Assembly: GCA_031398915.1 (NCBI GenBank)
Contig: JANNOG010000062.1
Location: 1-28,787, forward strand
Source: JANNOG01 sp031398915
GTDB lineage: Bacteria > Actinomycetota > Actinomycetes > Actinomycetales > JBBAYJ01
DNA: 28,787 nt
Reading direction: 5' to 3'
The first letter of the stretch is position 1. Each line of letters begins with the position of its first letter. The position numbers were made by a program, and so were the translations under genes. This document shows positions 14,518 to 22,900 of the stretch, piece after piece. The notes under the pieces are model-generated. The model ran no database searches. It was not told the origin of the DNA and was given only the letters and a program-made list of their open reading frames with translations.

Positions 14518-16100
14518 CCATGCCGTCGAACGTTCCCCTCGGACAGGTCTGGCCCGACCTCGACGGCTTCCGCGCGTTGGCCCGCGACCACCGGGTGGTG
14601 CCCGTGACCCGACGTGTGCTCGCCGACACCGACACCCCGCTCGGGCTGTTCACCCGACTGGCCGGACACCGGGTGGGCAGCTTCCTGCTGGAATCGGCCG
14701 AGCGCGACGGTTCGTGGGGCCGCTGGTCATTCGTCGGCGTCCGATCTGCCGCCACTCTCAGCTCGCGCCCAGGCACGGGCAGTCGACCCCAGGCACACTG
14801 GACCGGCGCCGTCCCCCACGGCGTGCCCACGTCAGGGGACCTGCTCGACATCCTCCGGGCCACCTTGGACGAGCTGCGGACCGCACCGTTCGAGGGTCTC
14901 CCGCCGCTCACCGGTGGGCTGGTCGGCTTCCTGGGGTGGGACGTGGCGGCCGGGTGGGAGAATCTGCCGCGGGCAGCCGTCGACGACCTGGGCCTACCGG
15001 GATTCGCGCTCTGCCTGGCCACGGACCTGGCGGTGGTCGACCACCGTGACGCCTCCGTCTGGCTGATCGCCAATGCGGTCAACCATGACGGATCCGACGC
15101 CCGGGTCGACGAGGCGTGGCGCGATGCCGTGGCCCGGCTGGACCAGATGACCCACGACCTGGCAGCGCCCGCGACCGCCCGAGGCCCCCTGGTCGAAGCC
15201 CACTCGGGCGTCGAACCCGACGTCCACGCGGCGATGCGTCCCGAGTCGTTCGCCCGGATGGTCGATGCCGCCCAGCAGGCCATCGCCGACGGCGAGGTGT
15301 TCCAGGTCGTCGTCTCGCAGCGGTTCAGCATGGAACTGCCCGACGTGGACCCGATCGACCTGTACCGCGCCCTGCGGGTGACCAACCCCAGCCCGTACAT
15401 GTACCTGCTCAACCTGGCTGACGCGGACGGGGCCGGCTTCGCCGTCGTCGGGTCCTCACCGGAGTCTCTGGTCCGGGTGGCCGTCGAGACCCATGCCGGC
15501 GGCACCCACCGCACCATCGCGTCGCGTCCCATCGCAGGAACCAAGCCACGTTCGGGCGACCCGGTCGTCGACGACCAACGGACGAAGGAACTCCTCGACG
15601 ACCCCAAAGAACGTGCCGAACACCTCATGCTGGTCGACCTCGCCCGCAACGACCTGTCCCGGGTGTGCCTGGCCGGGACGGTGACCGTCGAGGAGTACAT
15701 GCAGGTTCAAACCCTCAGTCACGTCCTGCACATCGCCTCGACCGTCCGCGGCCGGTTGCGCCCCGACGCCAGCGCCGTGGACGCCGTCACGGCCACCTTT
15801 CCGGCCGGGACGCTGTCCGGGGCACCCAAGGTCCGCGCGATGGAACTGATCGATGCCTTCGAACCGACCCGCCGGGGTCCGTACGGCGGGGCCGTGGGGT
15901 ATCTGGACTTCGCCGGCAACGTCGACCTGGCCATTGCGATCCGCACCGGTGTCCTGCGGTCCGGGACGCTGTACGTCCAGGCAGGGGCGGGGATCGTCGC
16001 GGACTCGGTGCCGCAGACCGAGTACGACGAGTCGCGCAGCAAGTCGGCGGCCGTGTTGCGGGCAGGTGTCTTGGCCACCCGACTGCGACCTGTCTCCTGA
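14514..16100 (+). CDS. trpE: Anthranilate synthase component I
   Basis: TrpE converts chorismate to anthranilate, the first committed step of tryptophan synthesis, using ammonia from the amidotransferase TrpG. At 528 residues it has the normal length for component I alone; no TrpG domain is fused and trpG is not in the window. LLES at residues 58-61 is the conserved tryptophan feedback-binding motif, so allosteric inhibition is probably kept. Catalytic chorismate-binding segments include IAGTKPRSGDP, LVDLARNDLSRVC, FPAGTLSGAPKVRAMELID and GPYGGAVGYLDF. The ATG at 14514 overlaps the hisI stop and has GGAGAGGA at 14500-14507; an in-frame ATG at 14454 lies inside hisI. No Trp-rich leader peptide precedes the gene, so any control by attenuation would have to act at the head of the operon. 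Confidence 0.97.
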   Translation: MTMPSNVPLGQVWPDLDGFRALARDHRVVPVTRRVLADTDTPLGLFTRLAGHRVGSFLLESAERDGSWGRWSFVGVRSAATLSSRPGTGSRPQAHWTGAVPHGVPTSGDLLDILRATLDELRTAPFEGLPPLTGGLVGFLGWDVAAGWENLPRAAVDDLGLPGFALCLATDLAVVDHRDASVWLIANAVNHDGSDARVDEAWRDAVARLDQMTHDLAAPATARGPLVEAHSGVEPDVHAAMRPESFARMVDAAQQAIADGEVFQVVVSQRFSMELPDVDPIDLYRALRVTNPSPYMYLLNLADADGAGFAVVGSSPESLVRVAVETHAGGTHRTIASRPIAGTKPRSGDPVVDDQRTKELLDDPKERAEHLMLVDLARNDLSRVCLAGTVTVEEYMQVQTLSHVLHIASTVRGRLRPDASAVDAVTATFPAGTLSGAPKVRAMELIDAFEPTRRGPYGGAVGYLDFAGNVDLAIAIRTGVLRSGTLYVQAGAGIVADSVPQTEYDESRSKSAAVLRAGVLATRLRPVS

Positions 16101-16125
16101 GCGACTCGGTGTCACACCTGGCACC

Positions 16126-16380
16126 ATGCCGCACATGAGCCAACACGAACCTGCGGGCATCGGGGCATCAGGCGCGACCGTGGCCGGTGACGGCAGCGAG
16201 CACGATCACGAGGGGCAGAGCATCCAGGCATGGACCGCCTGCGGTGGGGTCATCGCAGCGTCCCTCGTCGCCGGCGCAGCCGTGATCCTCGAGTCGGTCG
16301 GGTTGGGTGTGGTGTCCGTCCTGGTCGCCCTGGTGTGCCTCAGCGTCGCGGGGTTGATCGGGCGTTCGCGGCAGCGATGA
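16126..16380 (+). CDS. Small two-helix membrane protein, HGxxPAAW-like
   Basis: This 84-residue protein has a His/Asp/Gly-rich N-terminus (about 1-35) and two predicted membrane helices (about 37-58 and 60-80) ending in GRSRQR. The segment HEGQSIQAWTACGGVIA aligns with the short HGxxPAAW motif proteins that occur in the same place, downstream of trpE, in other Actinomycetota; here the proline-alanine part is replaced by SIQAW, so the match is partial. The role of that family is unknown. ATG at 16135 (MSQHEP) is an equally possible start; neither has a clear ribosome site. It follows trpE by 25 bases and its stop overlaps the next start (ATGA), so it is part of the same transcript. Confidence 0.72.
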   Translation: MPHMSQHEPAGIGASGATVAGDGSEHDHEGQSIQAWTACGGVIAASLVAGAAVILESVGLGVVSVLVALVCLSVAGLIGRSRQR

Positions 16381-16817
16381 CCCTCGACGCTGAGTCGCGC
16401 GCTGTCGTGACTCGCCGACTCGCCGGGCCGGTGGCCGTCGCCGTGGCGGCGATCGCAAGGTGCGTCACGGTCTCGGCGATCGACCCGAATCAGGCAGGTT
16501 CGTATCCACCGTGCCCGTGGCTGGCCGTAACCGGAACGTTCTGCCCAGGTTGCGGCACGTTGCGCGCGGTTCATGCGCTGACTCACGGTGACCTGGGCAG
16601 GGCCGTCGAGATGAACCCGCTGACCGTCGCTGCCATCCCGGTGCTCGTCGTCGCCTACATGGCCTGGCTGCTGCGTTCTGCTGGGACAGCTCGCCCAGCA
16701 CCCAGCGTCACCGGGGTCATTCTGCTGCCATGGTTCGGTTGGGGATTCGTCACTGTTTGCCTTGCCTTCTGGATCGCCCGCAATACGTCGCAGTTGGCGT
16801 GGCTGGCACCGGGATGA
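16377..16817 (+). CDS. DUF2752 membrane protein
   Basis: This 146-residue protein has the DUF2752 signature CPWLAVTGTFCPGCGTLRA followed by VHALTHGDLGRA and NPL. Three membrane helices are likely: about residues 17-33, 80-100 and 112-135. The Cys-Pro-Gly-Cys-Gly motif suggests metal or redox binding, but no function has been shown for the family. The ATG at 16377 overlaps the upstream stop (ATGA); the longer in-frame reading from GTG 16230 lies inside the preceding gene and is rejected. It stands between trpE and trpC, a position that in mycobacteria is held by a different (TIGR02234) membrane protein, which is missing here. Confidence 0.85.
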   Translation: MTLDAESRAVVTRRLAGPVAVAVAAIARCVTVSAIDPNQAGSYPPCPWLAVTGTFCPGCGTLRAVHALTHGDLGRAVEMNPLTVAAIPVLVVAYMAWLLRSAGTARPAPSVTGVILLPWFGWGFVTVCLAFWIARNTSQLAWLAPG

Positions 16818-16958
16818 TCCCGGTCGCCTCCGGAGGGCTCCGACGGGGCGGCGGAAACGGCCGCGGGGCCCGCGTACCATCGGTCACCTAACGCGGTCGC
16901 CGAGTCTTCCTAGGGCTGGAGATCACGACGGGAACCATTTCTCGACGACGGAGGTCAC
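16818..16958 (+). other. Leader region before trpC
   Basis: The 141-base gap is the only sizeable break inside the trpE-trpA run. It has a short palindrome CCTCCGGAGG at 16827-16836 and a TACCAT at 16875-16880 that could be a -10 box, though no -35 box is present. A ribosome site GGAGG at 16950-16954 serves trpC. I see no Trp-rich leader peptide, no T-box pattern and no T-run terminator. A separate promoter for trpCBA is possible but unproven. Confidence 0.4.
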
Positions 16959-17771
16959 GTGAGCGTCCTCGACTCGATTCTGGCGGGTGTACGGGAAGAT
17001 GCGGCCCGGCGCGAGGAGGCGGCGCCCCTGGACACCGTCAAGGCGGAGGCCCACCGTCGCCCATCCGCCCGTAACGGACTCGCGGCACTGACCGCGCATA
17101 CCGGCGTCAAGATCATCGCCGAGGTGAAGCGTGCCAGCCCGAGCAAGGGAGCACTCGCGGACATCAGCGATCCCGCCGCCCTCGCCTCCGAGTACGAGAG
17201 CGGCGGCGCGTCGGTGATCAGCGTCCTCACCGAGGAGCGCCGCTTCGGCGGATCCCTGGAGGATCTTCGCAACGTCAGCGGATCGGTCGACATCCCGGTC
17301 CTGCGCAAGGACTTCACGGTGTCGCCTTACCAGGTATGGGAGGCCCGGGCGGCGGGCGCGGACCTGGTCCTGCTGCTCGTGATGGCGCTGCCGCAACCCG
17401 CCCTGGTCAGTCTGGTGGAGCGAATCGAATCGCTGGGCATGACCGCCGTCGTCGAGTGTCACGACGTCGAGGACATCGGCCGCGCCGTGGACGCCGGCGC
17501 CCGGATCATCGGGGTCAACGCCCGTGACCTCCGAACCCTCGACGTCGACCGGGACACGTTCGCCCGCCTCGCTCCCCACATCCCGGACGGGATCGTGCGA
17601 GTCGCCGAATCCGGAGTCCGGGGTCCGCACGACGTCATGGAGTACGCCCGTGCCGGAGCCGATGCCGTCCTGGTCGGCGAGACTCTCGTGACCGGCCGCG
17701 ACCCCCGCACCGCCGTTGCCGACCTGGTGGCCGCCGGGTCCCACCCAGCACTACGGGTCACCCGCCGATGA
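16959..17771 (+). CDS. trpC: Indole-3-glycerol phosphate synthase
   Basis: TrpC closes the indole ring: it converts carboxyphenylamino-deoxyribulose phosphate to indole-3-glycerol phosphate. The 270-residue protein is a stand-alone (beta/alpha)8 barrel without a fused TrpF. Motifs seen in order are KIIAEVKRASPSKG (catalytic Lys), VLRKDFTV, VVECHDVED, GVNARDLRTLDVD and VAESGVRGPHDV. GTG at 16959 has GGAGG four bases upstream. The stop overlaps the trpB start by four bases (ATGA). No trpF gene occurs nearby; in Actinomycetota the isomerase step is normally done by the bifunctional PriA enzyme, which would have to be encoded elsewhere. trpD is likewise not in the window. Confidence 0.97.
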   Translation: MSVLDSILAGVREDAARREEAAPLDTVKAEAHRRPSARNGLAALTAHTGVKIIAEVKRASPSKGALADISDPAALASEYESGGASVISVLTEERRFGGSLEDLRNVSGSVDIPVLRKDFTVSPYQVWEARAAGADLVLLLVMALPQPALVSLVERIESLGMTAVVECHDVEDIGRAVDAGARIIGVNARDLRTLDVDRDTFARLAPHIPDGIVRVAESGVRGPHDVMEYARAGADAVLVGETLVTGRDPRTAVADLVAAGSHPALRVTRR

Positions 17772-19000
17772 CCGCCACGGTCTCCGCACCCTTGCAGGCA
17801 ACCGTCGCTCCCACCGGCCTGGCAACGACCGTCGGTCCCTACTTCGGCGACTTCGGCGGTCGCTTCGTCCCCGAGGCCCTGGTCGCGGCACTGGACCAAC
17901 TGGACCGCGAGTTCACGTCGGCGATGACCGACCCGGCCTTCACGACGCGACTGGGCTCGCTGCTGCGCGACTACTCCGGGCGCCCGACGCCGCTGAGCGC
18001 CGCCGAACGGTTCGCCGAGCACGCCGGCGGCGCGACGATCCTGCTCAAGCGCGAGGACCTCAACCACACCGGCAGCCACAAGATCAACAACGTCCTGGGC
18101 CAAGGACTGCTCGCACAGCGGATGGGCAAGAAGCGGGTCATCGCCGAGACCGGGGCAGGCCAGCACGGTGTCGCGACGGCAACCGTCGCCGCCCTGCTCG
18201 GCCTGGACTGCGTCGTCTACATGGGCGAGGAGGACATCCGTCGGCAATCGCTCAACGTCTCGCGGATGCGACTACTGGGCGCCGAGGTGGTCCCGGTGGG
18301 TACGGGTTCACGGACCCTCAAGGACGCCCTCAACGAGGCGATGCGCGATTGGGTCGCCTCCGTGGACTACACCCACTACATCCTCGGGACGGTTGCGGGA
18401 CCCCACCCGTTTCCGACCATGGTCCGCCAGTTCCACCGGGTGATCGGGCTCGAGGCGCGCGCCCAGGTACTGGAGGTCACCGGTGGCCTGCCTGACCTCG
18501 TCGTGGCGTGCGTCGGCGGTGGCAGTAACGCCATCGGCATGTTCCATGCCTTCCTCGACGACCCCGGTGTGGACCTGCTCGGCCTGGAGGCGGGTGGCGA
18601 CGGCATCGAGACCGGCCGGCACGCATCGTCGATCTCGGGTGGGGCGCCCGGCATGTTGCACGGCACCCGCTCCTACCTGCTGCAGGATTCGGACGGCCAG
18701 ACCAGCGAGTCGCACAGCATCTCGGCTGGTCTGGACTATCCCGGCGTGGGGCCCGAGCACGCCTGGCTGCACGACATCGGCCGGGCCCGTTACGAGCCGG
18801 TGACGGACGCCGACGCGATGACGGCGTTCAGCCTGATGTGCCGGACCGAAGGCATCATCCCGGCCATCGAGACCGCCCACGCGTTGGCCGGCGCACTGCG
18901 GGAGGGGCAGCGCCTCGGCCCCGGCGCGGTCATCGCGGTGTGCCTGTCCGGGCGCGGCGACAAAGACGTCGAAACGGCGTCCACCTGGTTCGGGGTATGA
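17768..19000 (+). CDS. trpB: Tryptophan synthase beta chain
   Basis: TrpB condenses indole with serine to tryptophan using pyridoxal phosphate. The 410-residue chain has the TrpB1-type pattern: YFGDFGGRFVPE near the N-terminus, LKREDLNHTGSHKINN with the PLP lysine at residue 105, ETGAGQHGVATAT, RRQSLNVSRMRLLGAEVV and the phosphate loop GGGSNAIGMF. The C-terminal CLSGRGDKD segment is also intact. It forms the alpha2-beta2 complex with TrpA, encoded next, and the two genes overlap by four bases. The ATG at 17768 overlaps the trpC stop. No deletion or unusual residue is seen. Confidence 0.98.
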   Translation: MTATVSAPLQATVAPTGLATTVGPYFGDFGGRFVPEALVAALDQLDREFTSAMTDPAFTTRLGSLLRDYSGRPTPLSAAERFAEHAGGATILLKREDLNHTGSHKINNVLGQGLLAQRMGKKRVIAETGAGQHGVATATVAALLGLDCVVYMGEEDIRRQSLNVSRMRLLGAEVVPVGTGSRTLKDALNEAMRDWVASVDYTHYILGTVAGPHPFPTMVRQFHRVIGLEARAQVLEVTGGLPDLVVACVGGGSNAIGMFHAFLDDPGVDLLGLEAGGDGIETGRHASSISGGAPGMLHGTRSYLLQDSDGQTSESHSISAGLDYPGVGPEHAWLHDIGRARYEPVTDADAMTAFSLMCRTEGIIPAIETAHALAGALREGQRLGPGAVIAVCLSGRGDKDVETASTWFGV

Positions 19001-19845
19001 CGGGCAAGACCGCCGAGGTGATCGACCGCTGTGTCAGCGCCGGTCACGCCGCTCTGGCGTGCTACTTGCCGGTCGGATACCCCGACCTGGCGACGTCGAT
19101 CGAGGCGGTGCTCGCCGCCACCCGCGCCGGGGCCGACGTCATCGAGTTGGGGATTCCGTACTCCGATCCGGTGATGGACGGTCCCGTCATCGCGGCGGCG
19201 GCGGACATCGCCCTACGCGGCGGGGTGCGGGTAGCCGACTCGTTGGCCGCCGCCGCCACCATCACGCAGGCGGCGCCCGACGTGGCCGTCCTCCTGATGA
19301 CGTACTGGAACCCCGTGTCCCATCTGGGTGTCGCCGACTTCGCGCGCCGCGCCGCCCACGCCGGCGTGGCGGGCCTGATCACGCCGGATCTCCCGCCGGA
19401 CGAGGCGGGCGAGTGGATCGTGGCCAGCGATGCCCACGGCCTGGAACGGGTCTTCATCGTCGCGCCCAGCAGCAGCGACGAACGCCTCGCCCTGGCATCG
19501 CGGGAGAGCACCGGGTTCGTGTACGCCGCCTCGACCATGGGCGTCACGGGCACCCGGACCACCGTCGCACCCACGGCCCGCACCCTGGTCGCGGACGCTC
19601 GGGCCGCGGGCGCCCGCCGCGTCGGGGTCGGGGTGGGGGTGTCGACGCCGGAACAGGCACGCGAGGTGGCCGACTATGCCGACGCCGTGATCGTGGGATC
19701 CGCCCTGGTGGCCGCGCTGGGTCGGGACGGCGTGGCTGGTGTCGCGGCCCTCACCGAACAGCTCGCCGAAGCCGTCCACGGTGGGTCGGGGCACCGCCCA
19801 GGTCCGGGTGGGGGCCAGAGCCGCTCCGCGGCGGCCGTATCGTGA
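18997..19845 (+). CDS. trpA: Tryptophan synthase alpha chain
   Basis: TrpA cleaves indole-3-glycerol phosphate to indole, which is channelled to TrpB. At 282 residues it is slightly longer than the usual 265-270, mainly through a Gly/Ser/Arg-rich tail. Catalytic Glu50 (DVIELGIPYSDP) and Asp61 (VMDGP) are present, as are MTYWNPV, GLITPDLPPDEA, STMGVTGTRT and VGVGVSTPEQA. The ATG at 18997 overlaps the trpB stop. In many relatives lgt follows trpA; here the next gene is gltB after a 140-base gap in which I see no terminator or riboswitch, so a separate gltB promoter is assumed. Confidence 0.97.
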   Translation: MTGKTAEVIDRCVSAGHAALACYLPVGYPDLATSIEAVLAATRAGADVIELGIPYSDPVMDGPVIAAAADIALRGGVRVADSLAAAATITQAAPDVAVLLMTYWNPVSHLGVADFARRAAHAGVAGLITPDLPPDEAGEWIVASDAHGLERVFIVAPSSSDERLALASRESTGFVYAASTMGVTGTRTTVAPTARTLVADARAAGARRVGVGVGVSTPEQAREVADYADAVIVGSALVAALGRDGVAGVAALTEQLAEAVHGGSGHRPGPGGGQSRSAAAVS

Positions 19846-19985
19846 CAGCCGTACCGTCATCTCACGTGATCGCCATCGACCAGGACTGAGCCACGATCCG
19901 CCACGAACCCTGGTTTGCCGGACGGCAGCGTCGCCGACCACCGCTCCACAGTCGGTATCCGCCCCACACATCAGGATGGTGATTC

Positions 19986-22900
19986 GTGACGACCTCGCCT
20001 CTCGAGCGTTTCGCCGCACGACCCGGCGCGGGCGCCCAGGCGTTCGCCGGCCTGTACGACGCCGCGAACGAGCACGACGCGTGCGGTGTCGCCTTCGTCG
20101 CCACGCTTCGCGGTCGAGCAGGACACGACATCGTCCAGCACGCCCTGACCGCGTTGCGCAACCTCGACCATCGTGGCGCCGTGGGCAGCGAGGTCGACAG
20201 TGGTGACGGTGCCGGAATCCTCACCCAGATCCCGGATCGGCTGCTTCGCGAGGTGATGGCGGAGCAGGGAGTCACCCTGCCGCCGGTGGGTCGGTACGTG
20301 GTGGGAACGGCGTTCCTGCCACCCGAGCCCGACGACCAGACGCTGGCCACCACCGCGGTCGAGGTGATCGCGGGCGAGGAGGGTCTGTCCGTCGTGGGGT
20401 GGCGTGACCTCCCAGTCGCCGCCGACCTGGTGGGACCCACCGCCCGGGCCGCGATGCCGACCTTCCGACAGGTCTTCCTGACACCGACGCCGGGCGGACC
20501 GGCCGCCGGCCTCACCGGGATCGACCTCGACCGGTTCGCCCTCGGGTTGCGCCGACGGGTCGAGGCCGGCGCCGGCGTGTACTTCCCCTCGTTGTCGTCG
20601 CGCACCCTGGTCTACAAGGGAATGCTGACCACCAATCAGCTCGAACCCTTCTTCCCCGACCTGTCCGACCGCCGGTACGAGACCGAGCTCGCCCTCGTCC
20701 ACAGCCGATTCTCGACGAACACCTTCCCGTCGTGGCCGCTGTCGCACCCCTACCGGCTGATGGCTCACAACGGCGAGATCAACACCGTCCGAGGCAACCG
20801 TAACTGGATGCGGGCCCGCGAATCGATGCTGGCCAGCCCCCTCCTGCCCGGCGACATCGAACGGCTGCTGCCGATCTGCACCCCCGGTGGCAGCGACTCC
20901 TCGAACTTCGACGAGGTGCTCGAACTGCTGCACCTGGGTGGCCGGTCCCTCCCGCATGCGGTGCTCATGATGATTCCCGAGGCATGGCAGAACCATGCCG
21001 AGATGGACCCGGCCCGACGGGCGTTCTACGCCTATCACGCCTCGATCATGGAACCGTGGGACGGCCCCGCATCGGTGACCTTCTCGGACGGTGACGTCAT
21101 CGGGGCGGTGTTGGACCGCAATGGTCTGCGGCCCGCCCGGTACTGGGTGACCACCGACGGCCTGGTGGTGATGGCCAGTGAGGTCGGCGTGCTGGACATC
21201 GATCCGGCCCGGATCGTCCGCAAGGGCAGGCTGCAGCCGGGGCGGATGTTCCTGGTCGACACCCGCCAAGGCCGGATCATCGACGACGCCGAGGTCAAGG
21301 CGGAGCTGGCGGCCCAGCATCCCTACGAGCAATGGGTCGAGGACGCTCAGATCCGCCTCTCGGACCTGCCCGACCGAGTGCACGTCGTCCACACCCCGGC
21401 GTCTGTGACCAGGCGGCAACAGGCTTTCGGATACACCGAGGAGGAGCTCCGCCTCCTGCTGGCACCCATGGCGCGCAACGGGTCGGAACCCATCGGGTCG
21501 ATGGGCACCGACACCCCGCTGGCTGTGCTGTCGCAGCGTCCCCGGCTGCTGTTCGACTACTTCGTCCAGTTGTTCGCGCAGGTCACCAATCCGCCGCTGG
21601 ATGCCATCCGCGAGGAGCTGGTCACCAGTCTGGCGGCCAGTCTGGGTCCCGAGCTGAACATCCTCGATGCCACTGCCGCCCATGCCTGCCAACTGGTGTT
21701 GCCGTTCCCAGTGATTGACAACGATGACCTGGCCAAGATCGTTCACCTGAGCGCCGAAACCGCAGGTGCCGCCCCAGGAGCCCGGGCCACGGCAGTGGTC
21801 CACGGCCTCTACCGGGTCGACGGTGGCGAGACGGCGCTCGCCGCTCGCCTGGACGCGGTGTGCCAGGAGGTCGACCAGGCCGTCTCGGCCGGCGCCCGGT
21901 ACGTCGTCCTGTCCGATCGCGACGCGACCGCCGACCTGGCCGCCATCCCCTCACTGCTGCTGACGTCCGCGGTTCACCATCATCTGATCCGCAGCAGGAC
22001 CCGCACCAGGGTCGGACTGATCGCCGAGACCGGTGACGTCCGCGAGGTCCATCACGCGGCCCTGCTGCTGGCCTACGGCGCTGCGGCGATCAACCCGTAT
22101 CTGGCCATGGAAAGCGCCGAGGACCTCGTCCGCCGCGGCACGATCTCGGGCGTCAGCTCCCAGCAGGCCGTCCGGAACGTCATCACCGGCCTCGGCAAGG
22201 GCGTCCTCAAGGTGATGAGCAAGATGGGCATCTCGACCATCGCCTCCTACCGTGGCTCGCAGGTGTTCGAGGCGCTGGGGTTGTCCGCCGCACTCGTCGA
22301 CCGATACTTCACCGGGACCACCAGCCAGCTGGGCGGGATCGGGCTCGACGTCATCGCCGAGGAGACGGCTCGTCGACATGCGACGGCGTACCCTCCCGAG
22401 GCGCCGTTCCCGGGTGACCGACGCCTCGCCGTGGGTGGGGAGTACCAGTGGCGCCGCGACGGCGAACTGCACCTGTTCGATCCCGAGACGGTGTTTCGGC
22501 TGCAGCACGCCACCCGGACCGGTCGAGAGGACGTCTACCGCGAGTACAGCCGTCGCGTCGACGAGGAGGCCCACAGTCGCGGAACCCTGCGTGGGCTCTT
22601 CCGGTTCCGAGCCGTTACCGCCCCGATCCCGGTGGAGGACGTCGAGCCGATCGAGTCGATCATGCGTCGGTTCACCACGGGGGCGATGAGCCTCGGTTCG
22701 ATCAGTCCCGAGGCGCACGAAACCCTGGCGATCGCGATGAACCGGATCGGTGGCCGCTCGAACACCGGTGAGGGCGGGGAGGCCGTCGAACGACTGCTGG
22801 ACCCCGAGCGGCGCAGCGCCGTCAAGCAGGTCGCCTCCGGCCGGTTCGGCGTGACCAGCCTGTATCTCAGCCAGGCCACCGACATCCAGATCAAGATGGC

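Noticed and set aside
14396..15700. Minus-strand frame of 434 codons opposite trpE
   Set aside because: trpE on the plus strand carries every expected motif; the antisense product is Ser/Arg-rich and featureless.
16818..16958. trp attenuator or T-box before trpC
   Set aside because: No Trp-codon cluster, no specifier loop or antiterminator pattern, and no terminator stem with T-run could be found.
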